A stretch of 17,218 nucleotides of DNA, from positions 11,166-28,383 of the forward strand of contig DKAS01000207.1 of NCBI GenBank assembly GCA_002448875.1. Direction: 5' to 3'. The position numbers were made by a program, and so were the translations under genes. The DNA comes from Proteobacteria bacterium UBA6920 (GTDB lineage Bacteria; Pseudomonadota; Gammaproteobacteria; SG8-11). Positions 1 through 6,524 of this stretch are shown piece by piece. Below the pieces are notes generated by a model, which saw only the letters and a program-made list of their open reading frames with translations, was not told the DNA's origin and ran no database searches. The stretch's first letter is position 1. Each line of letters opens with the position of its first letter.

Positions 1-921
1 GATATTGCGCGCCGCGCCGAAGAAACGCTTCGGCCGTTGCAGCGCGTTGGCGTCGACACCGCCGGTGAGCACCTTACCGGAGGCCGGAACCACCGTATTA
101 TAGGCGCGGGCCAGGCGGGTGATGGAGTCCAGCAGTATCACCACGTCCTTCTTGTGTTCCACCAGGCGTTTGGCCTTCTCGATGACCATTTCCGCCACCT
201 GCACATGGCGGCTGGCGGGTTCGTCAAAGGTGCTGGAGATGACTTCGCCCCGCACCGAGCGCGCCATTTCCGTAACTTCTTCCGGGCGCTCATCGATCAA
301 CAGTACGATCAAATGGCAGTCTTCATGATTGTTGGCGATGGATTGGGCGATGGTTTGCAGCATGATGGTTTTGCCCGACTTCGGCGGTGCCACGATCAGC
401 CCGCGCTGCCCCTTGCCGATGGGAGCGGCCAGGTCGATGACACGCGGCATCAGATCTTCGGTGCTACCGTTGCCGCGTTCCAGCTTCAGGCGTTTGTTGG
501 CGAACAAGGGGGTAAGGTTTTCGAACAGCACCTTGTTGCGCGCATGTTCGGGAGTTTCGAAATTGATGTCGGAAACTTTGAGCAGGGCGAAATAGCGCTC
601 GCCTTCCTTGGGAGGGCGGATTTTGCCGGAAACCGTATCGCCAGTGCGTAGATTGAACCGTCTTATCTGGCTGGGAGAGACGTAAATATCATCCGGGCCG
701 GCGAGATAGGAGCTGTCCGCCGATCGCAGAAATCCGAAACCGTCCTGCAGGATTTCCAGAATACCATCACCGTAGATATCTTCCCCATTCTTGGCGTGCG
801 CTTTGAGGATACCGAAGATGATGTCCTGCTTGCGGGAGCGGGCGGCACCTTCAATATTGAGGGATTCCGCCAGGGTCTGCAGTTCGGCGACGTTCTGCTT
901 TTTTAGTTCAGTGAGGTTCAT
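1..921 (-). CDS. rho: Transcription termination factor Rho (partial, C-terminus off the left edge)
   Basis: Hexameric RNA-dependent ATPase/helicase that ends transcription at rut-containing, untranslated RNA. The visible 307 residues begin at ATG (919-921) and stay open to base 1; E. coli Rho has 419, so about the last quarter is missing. Seen: N-terminal helical domain (1-47); cold-shock-like RNA-binding domain (about 48-118) with the RNP1-type GFGFLR at 61-66; Walker A PPKSGKT at 179-185; catalytic-region DERPEEV at 210-216; Walker B ILLDS at 262-266; Q-loop [10 protein letters not shown] at 285-294. Numbering matches E. coli exactly, including the positions known to contact bicyclomycin (K181, D210, R212, S266). 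The only motif departure noticed is Ser instead of the usual Ala at 182. It lies downstream of trxA on the same strand, 320 bases away. The ribosome-binding site is weak (a GGAAA some ten bases before ATG). Confidence 0.98.
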   Translation of the reverse strand, partial: MNLTELKKQNVAELQTLAESLNIEGAARSRKQDIIFGILKAHAKNGEDIYGDGILEILQDGFGFLRSADSSYLAGPDDIYVSPSQIRRFNLRTGDTVSGKIRPPKEGERYFALLKVSDINFETPEHARNKVLFENLTPLFANKRLKLERGNGSTEDLMPRVIDLAAPIGKGQRGLIVAPPKSGKTIMLQTIAQSIANNHEDCHLIVLLIDERPEEVTEMARSVRGEVISSTFDEPASRHVQVAEMVIEKAKRLVEHKKDVVILLDSITRLARAYNTVVPASGKVLTGGVDANALQRPKRFFGAARNI

Positions 922-973
922 TGTGGTTGGTTTCCGGATGATATAAAGCTTGATGCGATTGCCATGCAGCGGA

Positions 974-992
974 GAACCCGTCGATCGGGTTC
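974..992 (-). repeat. Hairpin in rho leader, nearest the start codon
   Basis: Perfect inverted repeat GAACCCG-5 bases-CGGGTTC, a 7-bp stem lying 53 bases upstream of the rho ATG. There is no U-run after it on the minus strand. Confidence 0.6.
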
Positions 993-1131
993 AGGGCTGA
1001 AAATTTTATGGTGCCGGGGGAGTACCAAAAAGACGTTAAGGCTGAATTTTGCGCTCACAATAAGGCTAGCATGTAAAATTCAAAACGTCCAGAGCTTGGC
1101 CTATCTATCGGCAGCTCCAGGCATTACTGAA

Positions 1132-1149
1132 GTCCAGTACCCCCTGGAC
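1132..1149 (-). repeat. Hairpin in middle of rho leader
   Basis: Perfect inverted repeat GTCCAG-TACCCC-CTGGAC (6-bp stem, 6-base loop). A second GTCCAG lies at 1087-1092 and could compete for the same CTGGAC arm. It adjoins a 10-bp palindrome CCGAATTCGG at 1149-1158. Confidence 0.55.
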
Positions 1150-1195
1150 CGAATTCGGGGTTGCAACTCTAGCTATCGTGTTATTCTGCCGCCAA

Positions 1196-1214
1196 CCCCT
1201 ACAGCGCGCAGGGG
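1196..1214 (-). repeat. Hairpin just downstream of trxA
   Basis: CCCCT-9 bases-AGGGG, beginning 27 bases past the trxA stop codon. Its CCCC arm is also the partner of GGGGTTG at 1157-1163, so the two structures exclude each other. There is no U-run, so it is not a standard terminator. Confidence 0.45.
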
Positions 1215-1241
1215 ATGGCGGTTCGATAGCGTTCGCGGTGT

Positions 1242-1568
1242 TCAGATATTGCTGTCGATAAAGGCGGTCAGCTGCGATTTCGACACGGCGCCAACCTTGG
1301 TGGCTTCCACATTGCCGTTTTTGAACAGCATCAGCGTCGGGATACCCCGGATACCGTATTTCGGTGGGGTGCCGGGATTTTCATCGATGTTCAGTTTGGC
1401 GATCTTGACCCGGCCTTTGTATTCCTTGGCGATTTCGTCGAGGATAGGGGCAATCATTTTGCAGGGGCCGCACCAGTCAGCCCAATAATCCACCAATACG
1501 GGTTGCGGCGACTTGGTAATTTCTTCTTCAAAAGTTTCGTCGGTCACATGCACGATGTTTTCACTCAC
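1242..1568 (-). CDS. trxA: Thioredoxin 1
   Basis: Cytoplasmic dithiol-disulfide oxidoreductase that keeps protein cysteines reduced; thioredoxin reductase recycles it. The 108 residues match the E. coli protein (109) in length. Seen: active-site WCGPC at 32-36, buried Asp27, cis-proline loop GIPT at 75-78, and an enterobacterial-like C-terminal half ([18 protein letters not shown]). The start is GTG at 1566-1568, chosen because a strong AAGGAG lies eight bases upstream and the protein then begins at the usual residue. It is followed by rho on the same strand, the standard gammaproteobacterial order. The divergent neighbour is mtnB. Confidence 0.97.
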   Translation of the reverse strand: MSENIVHVTDETFEEEITKSPQPVLVDYWADWCGPCKMIAPILDEIAKEYKGRVKIAKLNIDENPGTPPKYGIRGIPTLMLFKNGNVEATKVGAVSKSQLTAFIDSNI

Positions 1569-1601
1569 TGGCGGATCTCCTTCACCATTCGCAAGAGATA
1601 C

Positions 1602-1631
1602 ATTGTCATCTTAAAACAGCGCATATTTCAA
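1602..1631 (-). promoter_or_regulatory. Candidate trxA promoter
   Basis: Minus-strand TTGAAA (1626-1631), 18-base spacer, then GACAAT (1602-1607), which is 4 of 6 at -10. Transcription would start about 25 bases before the GTG. Judged by consensus similarity only. Confidence 0.35.
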
Positions 1632-1743
1632 GTCTGTGTCCCAGGAATCGGGAAAATTATCCTGCGTGCGGTACACTGCCGTCCGGGGTGGGGGCGGGTG
1701 GCGGAGCAGGCTTCACCGCTCGCCCGAACCGGCCTGTTTTAGA

Positions 1744-1749
1744 TATAAT
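1744..1749 (+). promoter_or_regulatory. Candidate -10 element for mtnB
   Basis: A perfect TATAAT 74 bases before the mtnB ATG. No acceptable -35 lies 16-18 bases upstream and there is no TGn extension, so it would need an activator or may be chance. The rest of 1569-1822 holds only the divergent promoters and leaders. Confidence 0.35.
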
Positions 1750-1822
1750 CTTATTCCGGTTCGCAGCCCGGTCGGGCCGACGGAAACGTTTGCAGCTATC
1801 GATTATTTTCTAAACAATCAGC

Positions 1823-2443
1823 ATGAATCTACGCGATATATCACACCCTCGAGAAGGCCTGGTCAGGATTGCCGCGGAATTCTACCGCCGTGGCTGGATG
1901 GCCGGTACCGCCGGCAACCTCAGTTGCCGGGACCCGGGCGATGCCTCCAGTTTCTGGGTCACCGCCAGTGGCAAGGCCAAGGGCGCGCTGACCCCGGAGC
2001 ACTTTCTGCTGATCGATGTGGCCGGCGGTCAGGTGCTCGAGCAGGGAGCACCGCAAAATCGGCCCTCGGCTGAAACTGCCATTCATCGAGCGTTGTATCG
2101 GCTGTTTCCGGATGCGCGGGCCTGTATGCATGTGCATACGGTTGACGCCTGTCTGGCTGCTGATCGCGCGCAAGGCGATTTGTTGCCGCTCCCTCCCCTG
2201 GAAATGCTCAAAGGTCTGGGGATTTGGACGGAAAAACCGGCGGTCGCTTTGCCTCTCTTTGAAAACCATCTAGATATAGGGCGTATAGCGGAAGATATAC
2301 AGCAGCGTTTCGTTCATCTTCCCCAGGTGCCAGCGTTCCTGATACGCGATCATGGCATCACCGTCTGGGGAGAAAGTCTGGAACAGGCTTTTCACCGTAC
2401 TGAAATAATGGAATATATTCTGTCTTATATTGCCCGCCGCTAA
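1823..2443 (+). CDS. mtnB: Methylthioribulose-1-phosphate dehydratase
   Basis: Zinc enzyme of the class II aldolase fold. It dehydrates 5-methylthioribulose-1-phosphate to the diketone intermediate in the methionine salvage pathway that recycles methylthioadenosine. The 206 residues are typical of bacterial MtnB. Seen: GTAGNLS at 28-34, SGK at 49-51, PSAET at 81-85, metal-binding HVH at 103-105 and third zinc ligand H177 in RDHG, and PLEMLKGLG at 125-133, whose E127 matches the catalytic glutamate spacing of human APIP (inferred). These favour MtnB over fuculose- or ribulose-phosphate aldolases. ATG at 1823 has no clear Shine-Dalgarno sequence. It stands alone: no mtnC, mtnD or mtnA is in the window. 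Its stop overlaps that of the convergent cyclase gene. Confidence 0.9.
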   Translation: MNLRDISHPREGLVRIAAEFYRRGWMAGTAGNLSCRDPGDASSFWVTASGKAKGALTPEHFLLIDVAGGQVLEQGAPQNRPSAETAIHRALYRLFPDARACMHVHTVDACLAADRAQGDLLPLPPLEMLKGLGIWTEKPAVALPLFENHLDIGRIAEDIQQRFVHLPQVPAFLIRDHGITVWGESLEQAFHRTEIMEYILSYIARR

Positions 2444-3564
2444 GCCGTAATGATGCAATTGCGCCCGCCGTTTTTGGCGGCATAAAGCGCCTGGTCGGCG
2501 TCGGCGATCAATTGCTGTCCTGCGATTTCCGCATTGTCCACCGCGCCGGTAAAGGTCGCGATCCCGATGGAGAGGGTGATGCGCAGGTTGAGCTGCGCGG
2601 GCAGCAGAAACAGGTATTGTTCGACGCTATAGCGTATCCGCTCCGCGACTTCCCGGGCTTCGGCAACATCGGTATCGGCCAGCAGGGCGGCAAATTCCTC
2701 GCCGCCGTACCTTGCCAGGACATCGGTAACGCGCAATTGGTTACGGATTAAGACGGCAGTCTGCGCCAGTACCTGGTCGCCTACCTGGTGGCCATGGGTG
2801 TCATTCACCGACTTGAAACGATCCACATCCAGAAACAGGCAGGTCAATGGTTTCTTGTGGCGCTGGGTGCGGACAATTTCTTCGGTCAGGCGCTGGTCAA
2901 AATATCGGCGATTGTTTACTCCGGTCAAGGGATCGGTCAGCCCCACTTTTTTCAAACGGTCCTGGTTCAAGGTGTTTTCCAGGCACAAGGGAAAGATCGC
3001 CGACAGGCGTTCCAGGAAATCGGTTCCGTCGGACTGCAGGAAACGCTGCTCCTGCCGGCTGCCCAGGCAGATACAACCGCGCAGGCGATTGTGATCACAT
3101 AATGGCAACAGGGCGACGCTGTGCGGTTGTAGCCGCGACTCGGGGAAAAACATGCTATGTTTCTCCGCTTCATAGGCGCCCAGCACCGGGCGCCGGCAGC
3201 TGTGAAAAAGACGGCGCAGGTGCTGATCGTCGCGGAGGAAGAAAACGCCGGAACGCGGTTGGGCGACCCCGCCGCTTTCGGTCAACAGGCGTTGAATTTC
3301 GTACTCCGGATCGATTAAGGTCAGGGTAACCCACTCGAGATGGGAAGATTCCCGGTAGCGGATTAACAAATTATCCACCAGTTCCGCCAGCGAGGCGGAG
3401 CTGATCAGGCGCAGCTCCTGGTTTTGCGCCCGTTTGAATTTGCGCTCATTGCGCCTGGCATTGGCCATCAGCTCCTGCAGCTGCTGACGCAACTGGCGAT
3501 TTTCCAGAAAAAGGTCCCGGGGTGACAGCAGGCCGGGCTCGTGAGTGCGGAAGCTTTTCAACAT
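2440..3564 (-). CDS. Diguanylate cyclase with N-terminal DUF484/GAF-like domain
   Basis: Makes cyclic di-GMP from two GTP. The 374 residues contain a short coiled-coil-like lead (about 18-55, rich in Gln/Arg/Leu), a DUF484/GAF-like sensory domain (about 55-200) and a GGDEF domain (about 205-374). Seen: TDPLTGVNNRRYF at 210-222, metal-binding LDVD at 245-248 and KSVNDTHGH at 251-259, active-site GGEEF at 287-291, and an intact inhibitory RxxD (R278-D281) five residues before it. It should therefore be active and product-inhibited. There is no signal peptide or membrane segment, so it is cytoplasmic. The start is ATG at 3562-3564 with a weak ribosome-binding site. It converges on mtnB, sharing bases 2440-2443. 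The signal sensed is unknown. Confidence 0.93.
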   Translation of the reverse strand: MLKSFRTHEPGLLSPRDLFLENRQLRQQLQELMANARRNERKFKRAQNQELRLISSASLAELVDNLLIRYRESSHLEWVTLTLIDPEYEIQRLLTESGGVAQPRSGVFFLRDDQHLRRLFHSCRRPVLGAYEAEKHSMFFPESRLQPHSVALLPLCDHNRLRGCICLGSRQEQRFLQSDGTDFLERLSAIFPLCLENTLNQDRLKKVGLTDPLTGVNNRRYFDQRLTEEIVRTQRHKKPLTCLFLDVDRFKSVNDTHGHQVGDQVLAQTAVLIRNQLRVTDVLARYGGEEFAALLADTDVAEAREVAERIRYSVEQYLFLLPAQLNLRITLSIGIATFTGAVDNAEIAGQQLIADADQALYAAKNGGRNCIITA

Positions 3565-3736
3565 AATTTTTGAAGATTTAATCCAGGCATGAGCTAAACC
3601 TACCTATGCAGAAACTGAGCCACACATGAATGATGGAAATAAAATGCCACTTAAGGATGACTGAAGTACCAGGTGGAAATAACGTCAGCCGGCCGCCGCA
3701 GGGCTAACGATGATGCCGTGATTAGAGGATATCTAT

Positions 3737-4075
3737 TTGAAATTTCTGATGATATTGATAATTATTCTGATCTTGTTCGGGGTTTCATCGGTGCACTATG
3801 TGGCCCAGGACAGTCGTTTGGCGACGATCGCTGACGGTGCCTATCAACGCCTGCTGGGGCCGGGATGGGTGGTGGTGCTGCCGGGATCGCTGTTGATCCA
3901 GCCTTTACAGGTGGGTGAAGGCGGGACCTATCTGGGCAACGGCTTGGCAGACTTTTCCGGTCAGGTCATGCCCGTGGTCGGGGCTGGCTTGGCGGCGCAG
4001 GCGCCTATTGAAATCAGTGGGTTTGAGGAGAACGCCATCCGGGCCAGGAAGGCCGGTAGCGAGGGTGAAAATTAG
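3737..4075 (+). CDS. Small membrane-anchored protein of unknown function
   Basis: Not recognised with confidence. The 112 residues start with one very hydrophobic segment (about 3-17, Ile/Leu-rich with almost no preceding charge), followed by a Gly/Val-rich periplasmic or cytoplasmic tail. The tail pattern (PGWVVVLPG, GQVMPVV, PIEISGFEENAIRAR) faintly recalls the OB-fold C-terminal domain of NfeD-like proteins, but it is too short and divergent to assign. The start is TTG at 3737, supported by AGAGGA seven bases upstream; no other start includes the hydrophobic segment's first residues. The stop is built into the left arm of the terminator hairpin. The 172 bases before it (3565-3736) also hold the cyclase's upstream region, and I see no clear promoter there. 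Confidence 0.7.
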   Translation: MKFLMILIIILILFGVSSVHYVAQDSRLATIADGAYQRLLGPGWVVVLPGSLLIQPLQVGEGGTYLGNGLADFSGQVMPVVGAGLAAQAPIEISGFEENAIRARKAGSEGEN

Positions 4076-4103
4076 CGGGCGGCGCTTGCTGTGCGCCGCC
4101 CGC
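4075..4103. terminator. Bidirectional terminator between convergent genes
   Basis: Perfect 11-bp stem GCGGGCGGCGC / GCGCCGCCCGC around a 7-base loop. The first G is the last base of the upstream TAG. On plus it is followed by a pyrimidine run TCTTCCT; on minus by TAATTTTC. It sits exactly between the 112-residue gene (plus) and the PhnD-like gene (minus), whose stop is 20 bases further on, so it can serve both. Confidence 0.85.
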
Positions 4104-4122
4104 TCTTCCTGGCCTGGGTTGA

Positions 4123-4944
4123 TTACCAGCCCCAGACGATACCTTCAAGGTATTTTTCCGCGCCGTCATACCCCGCGGGTTCCGCCATGACGAAAGTCGG
4201 ATTGGTTTTGCTGTAGCGCTTGAGCAGGACCAGCGAAGATTGGTTGCCGGTCGATGCCAGCAGACCCTGCTCGATCTTCTTACGCATGGTCGCGTCGACC
4301 CTCTTTGATACCGTCACGGTCTGATTGGGCAGGGGAGTGCTGGTGTACAGTATGTTCAGATTCTTTTTGTCCTCGGGCGAAATGCCGTTTTCATAGAAAT
4401 TGTCCCGCACCACGGCCGCGTTGCACTGGCCTTCCTTGAACGCCTTGTAGACTTCAGGCATGTCGCCGCTGATTTCCACCACCGGCGGCAAATGGGAGGC
4501 GTTCTGGAATTGCGACAGGTAGGTCAGCATGCTCAGGTTCGGAGATTTAATACCGCAGGTCTTCTGCGATACCAGATTACGCAGTTTCTTGGCTTTGGGG
4601 TCATCTTTTCTGGCGATGACCTTGAAAACCAGTTCGCCGGGCAGTTTCACCAGCGGTGTATGTTGCAGGTGCTTGATGCGCCAGGCGCCGAAATGCGGGC
4701 CATCGAACACGATGTCGTATTTATCCTTGCGCATGTCGATGGCGTATTGTTCCCAGCTTTCCGGACGCTCATACACCACTTTTTGACCCAGTTGTTTGCT
4801 CAGGAACTCGGCAATGGGTCCGTACATTTCATCGCCTTTGGAAGCGTCTTCCCGCGGCGGCGCGGTCAGGATTAAATCGGCCTGGGCCGGCAGGCTGCAG
4901 GTATAAACGAATAAAACGGAAGCCAGAATACGCAGTGCGCGCAT
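4123..4944 (-). CDS. PhnD-type phosphate/phosphite/phosphonate-family periplasmic binding protein, orphan
   Basis: Type 2 periplasmic binding protein of the PhnD family, which elsewhere feeds phosphonate or phosphite ABC importers. The 273 residues have a Sec signal peptide (1-22, cleavage AQA|D). Family features follow: YGPIAEFLSKQLGQKV at 41-56, the Asp/Gly-rich YDIVFDGPHFGAW at 76-88, and KSPNLSMLTYL at 133-143 in place of the family's usual Ser-rich ligand loop. C130 and C174 could form a disulfide (inference). The start is ATG at 4942-4944 with TTGAGGA six bases upstream. No permease or ATPase gene is adjacent, so it may be a sensor-partner or scavenging protein rather than a transporter subunit. 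The ligand cannot be read from sequence. Confidence 0.85.
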   Translation of the reverse strand: MRALRILASVLFVYTCSLPAQADLILTAPPREDASKGDEMYGPIAEFLSKQLGQKVVYERPESWEQYAIDMRKDKYDIVFDGPHFGAWRIKHLQHTPLVKLPGELVFKVIARKDDPKAKKLRNLVSQKTCGIKSPNLSMLTYLSQFQNASHLPPVVEISGDMPEVYKAFKEGQCNAAVVRDNFYENGISPEDKKNLNILYTSTPLPNQTVTVSKRVDATMRKKIEQGLLASTGNQSSLVLLKRYSKTNPTFVMAEPAGYDGAEKYLEGIVWGW

Positions 4945-5083
4945 GGTGAATCCTCAACAAAATTAATAACATGGAACGCCCGGAACGGTGAGCTGACGGA
5001 CACAAATCGTGACCATTCAATCACCGGATGTTGATCGACCGCGATATGTACATTCTTTAATAACAATAAATGTGAATGTGGGG

Positions 5084-5098
5084 TTTTGATATTCAAAA
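5084..5098. repeat. AT-rich palindrome upstream of the PhnD-like gene
   Basis: Perfect inverted repeat TTTTGA-TAT-TCAAAA. With one bulged A the symmetry extends to GG (5082-5083) and CC (5100-5101). Located about 140 bases before the PhnD-like start; size and symmetry suit a dimeric repressor site, but no regulator is identified. Confidence 0.4.
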
Positions 5099-5160
5099 AC
5101 CGTAAGAACGAGCGGGGGTATCGGGCTGCAGGAGACGGACGGAAATGGGACGAGCCGGGG

Positions 5161-5178
5161 CCGGGGCGACGGCCCCGG
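5161..5178 (-). repeat. GC-rich hairpin downstream of lpxD
   Basis: Perfect CCGGGGC-GACG-GCCCCGG, a 7-bp stem with a 4-base loop, 82 bases past the lpxD stop. It may protect the mRNA 3' end or slow polymerase; without a U-run it is not a normal intrinsic terminator. Confidence 0.5.
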
Positions 5179-5259
5179 TTGCAAGGGGGAATGCGCGCTC
5201 CCCGGTGTCGGTGCCAGGAAGCTCAGGTGCGACGAGACCTGCGCGGGGGCAAAGGTGGG

Positions 5260-6312
5260 CTAGTCGGCTTTTTCCAGCAGCTGTTGCAGGGCGGGCAGCA
5301 ATCTCGCCAGTTCGTCCAGAGCTTTCTGGTTTCCCGCCAATTTGCGCAGCGCCGCCATTTCATGCAGTGCTTCCCGCCGGTTGGTGGCGGGGTAGCCCAT
5401 CATCTGATCTTTAGGTGCCACATCTTTGGTGACGCCCGCCTGGGCATAGACCAGTGCCTGGGATCCGACCTGCACGTGATCGGCGACTCCGCATTGCGAT
5501 GCCAGCACGGCGTAATCGCCAATGATCGTCGAGCCGCCAATACCCACCTGGCCGCACATCAGAACATGGTTGCCGATCTGCACGTTATGGGCGATGTGCA
5601 CCTGGTTGTCCATCTTGGTACCCTCACCGATCCGGGTGGCGCCCAGGGCCGCCCGGTCTATGCAGGTGTTCGCGCCGATTTCCACCTGCGATCCGATGAC
5701 CACATTGCCTACCTGCGGGAATTTGACATGGCGGCCATTGCGCAGCTTGTAACCGAAACCGTCAGCACCAATGACGGTGCCGGCATGAATTATCACCTCG
5801 TCACCGAGGACTGTTTCGTAGTACAGCACCACATTGGGGTGTAATACGCAGTTGTCGCCGATTACTACATCTTCGCCGATATGGCAGCCGGCGGCGATAT
5901 GACAGCCTTTGCCGATACGGGCGCGCGCGCCGATGTGAACGAATGGTTCTATGGTGGTGCCAGAGCCGACCTGGGCGCTGCTATCCACAAAGGCCTGTTC
6001 GCTGCGTGTCGCCGGCGGTCGCGGCCGGGGGTAGAGACGATGTAGGCAGGAAATGAAGGCGATTTCGGGGTCGTCTACCGGTAGCAGCGCGGTGGATGCG
6101 GGGGCGCTGTTGGCCGGTGTATCTTTGGGGACGAATACGGCGGCGGCTCGGCTGCTGGTAAGTTTACCCAGATATTTGCTACTGCCGATAAAGGTCACCT
6201 GGGTAGCGTCAGCTTCATCAATATTGGCCGCGGCCTCGATCATTGCTTTGGGGTCGCCACCCAGTGCCTGGGTGCCGCTAAACTGCGCAAGTTCGAGTAC
6301 GGATATTGCCAT
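5260..6312 (-). CDS. lpxD: UDP-3-O-acylglucosamine N-acyltransferase, stand-alone copy
   Basis: Third step of lipid A synthesis: transfers a hydroxyacyl chain from acyl carrier protein to the 2-amino group of UDP-3-O-acylglucosamine. The 350 residues (E. coli 341) comprise an N-terminal uridine-binding domain (1-100), a left-handed beta-helix of hexapeptide repeats (about 105-300) and a C-terminal helical tail (310-350). Seen: GADGFGY at 182-188, CIDRAALG at 217-224, IAHN at 240-243 with H242 as the catalytic-base equivalent, and H279 at the place of E. coli H276. The start is ATG at 6310-6312 with AGGAG about seven bases upstream. It is not flanked by bamA, skp, fabZ or lpxA as the usual copy is, so it may be a second paralogue. 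The chain length it prefers cannot be told. Confidence 0.9.
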   Translation of the reverse strand: MAISVLELAQFSGTQALGGDPKAMIEAAANIDEADATQVTFIGSSKYLGKLTSSRAAAVFVPKDTPANSAPASTALLPVDDPEIAFISCLHRLYPRPRPPATRSEQAFVDSSAQVGSGTTIEPFVHIGARARIGKGCHIAAGCHIGEDVVIGDNCVLHPNVVLYYETVLGDEVIIHAGTVIGADGFGYKLRNGRHVKFPQVGNVVIGSQVEIGANTCIDRAALGATRIGEGTKMDNQVHIAHNVQIGNHVLMCGQVGIGGSTIIGDYAVLASQCGVADHVQVGSQALVYAQAGVTKDVAPKDQMMGYPATNRREALHEMAALRKLAGNQKALDELARLLPALQQLLEKAD

Positions 6313-6392
6313 GGCCTGCTCCTGGGCTCGGTTGTTGAGGGATTCAGTTAAATGAAAATGCGGCGAGCCAATAAGTTTTTGAAACTAAATCA

Positions 6393-6421
6393 ATTATATT
6401 CCAGCATCGGGATAGGGCCAG
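6393..6421 (-). promoter_or_regulatory. Candidate lpxD promoter
   Basis: Minus-strand CTGGCC (6416-6421; 3 of 6), a 17-base spacer and a perfect TATAAT (6393-6398), about 80 bases before the lpxD ATG. A perfect inverted repeat CCAGC-GGC-GCTGG (6418-6430) overlaps the -35 and could be an operator. The remainder of 6313-6524 holds only this and the hairpin after the propeller gene. Confidence 0.45.
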
Positions 6422-6504
6422 CGGCGCTGGTGCAGACCCGCAGGGGGTATCCTACCAAAATAACCTTAAATCCGCATTCGGCGCCGCGTGTCGGCAGCGA
6501 TGGC

Positions 6505-6521
6505 GCGACAGAAATCGTCGC
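6505..6521 (-). repeat. Hairpin right after the propeller lipoprotein gene
   Basis: GCGAC-7 bases-GTCGC, three bases beyond the stop codon. No U-run follows on the minus strand, so it is at best an mRNA-stabilising structure or weak terminator. Confidence 0.35.
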
Positions 6522-6524
6522 AAG

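Larger units (their letters stand above)
922..1241 (-). promoter_or_regulatory. Long rho leader / trxA-rho intergenic region
   Basis: A 320-base non-coding stretch between the trxA stop and the rho start, read on the minus strand. It contains three perfect hairpins (974-992, 1132-1149, 1196-1214). It also has competing pairings: GGGGTTG (1157-1163) can pair with CAACCCC (1193-1199), which excludes the 1196-1214 hairpin, and CCCC (1141-1144) can pair with GGGG (1157-1160). None is followed by a U-run on the minus strand, so no simple intrinsic terminator is seen after trxA. In E. coli, rho is autoregulated by Rho-dependent attenuation in a long leader; the same is inferred here from position and length. 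I found no convincing -35/-10 pair inside it. Confidence 0.6.
4945..5259. other. Intergenic region between lpxD and the PhnD-like gene
   Basis: A 315-base non-coding stretch with two contrasting halves. The AT-rich part (about 4960-5100) precedes the PhnD-like gene and contains the palindrome at 5084-5098. The GC-rich part (about 5140-5220) follows lpxD and holds a tight hairpin at 5161-5178 and a weaker one, GGGGA-8 bases-TCCCC, near 5185-5203. No U-run follows either on the minus strand, so the lpxD end is not clearly terminated. I found no good -35/-10 pair for the PhnD-like gene. Confidence 0.5.

Noticed and set aside
1038..1062. A lac-operator-like TTGTGAGCG on the minus strand in the rho leader
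   Set aside because: Only nine bases match and there is no symmetric second half; no LacI-type gene nearby.
4927..4944. Cys16 in the PhnD-like signal peptide as a lipobox
   Set aside because: The residue before it is Thr and the upstream Tyr does not fit the lipobox; AQA|D at 20-23 is a better signal peptidase I site.
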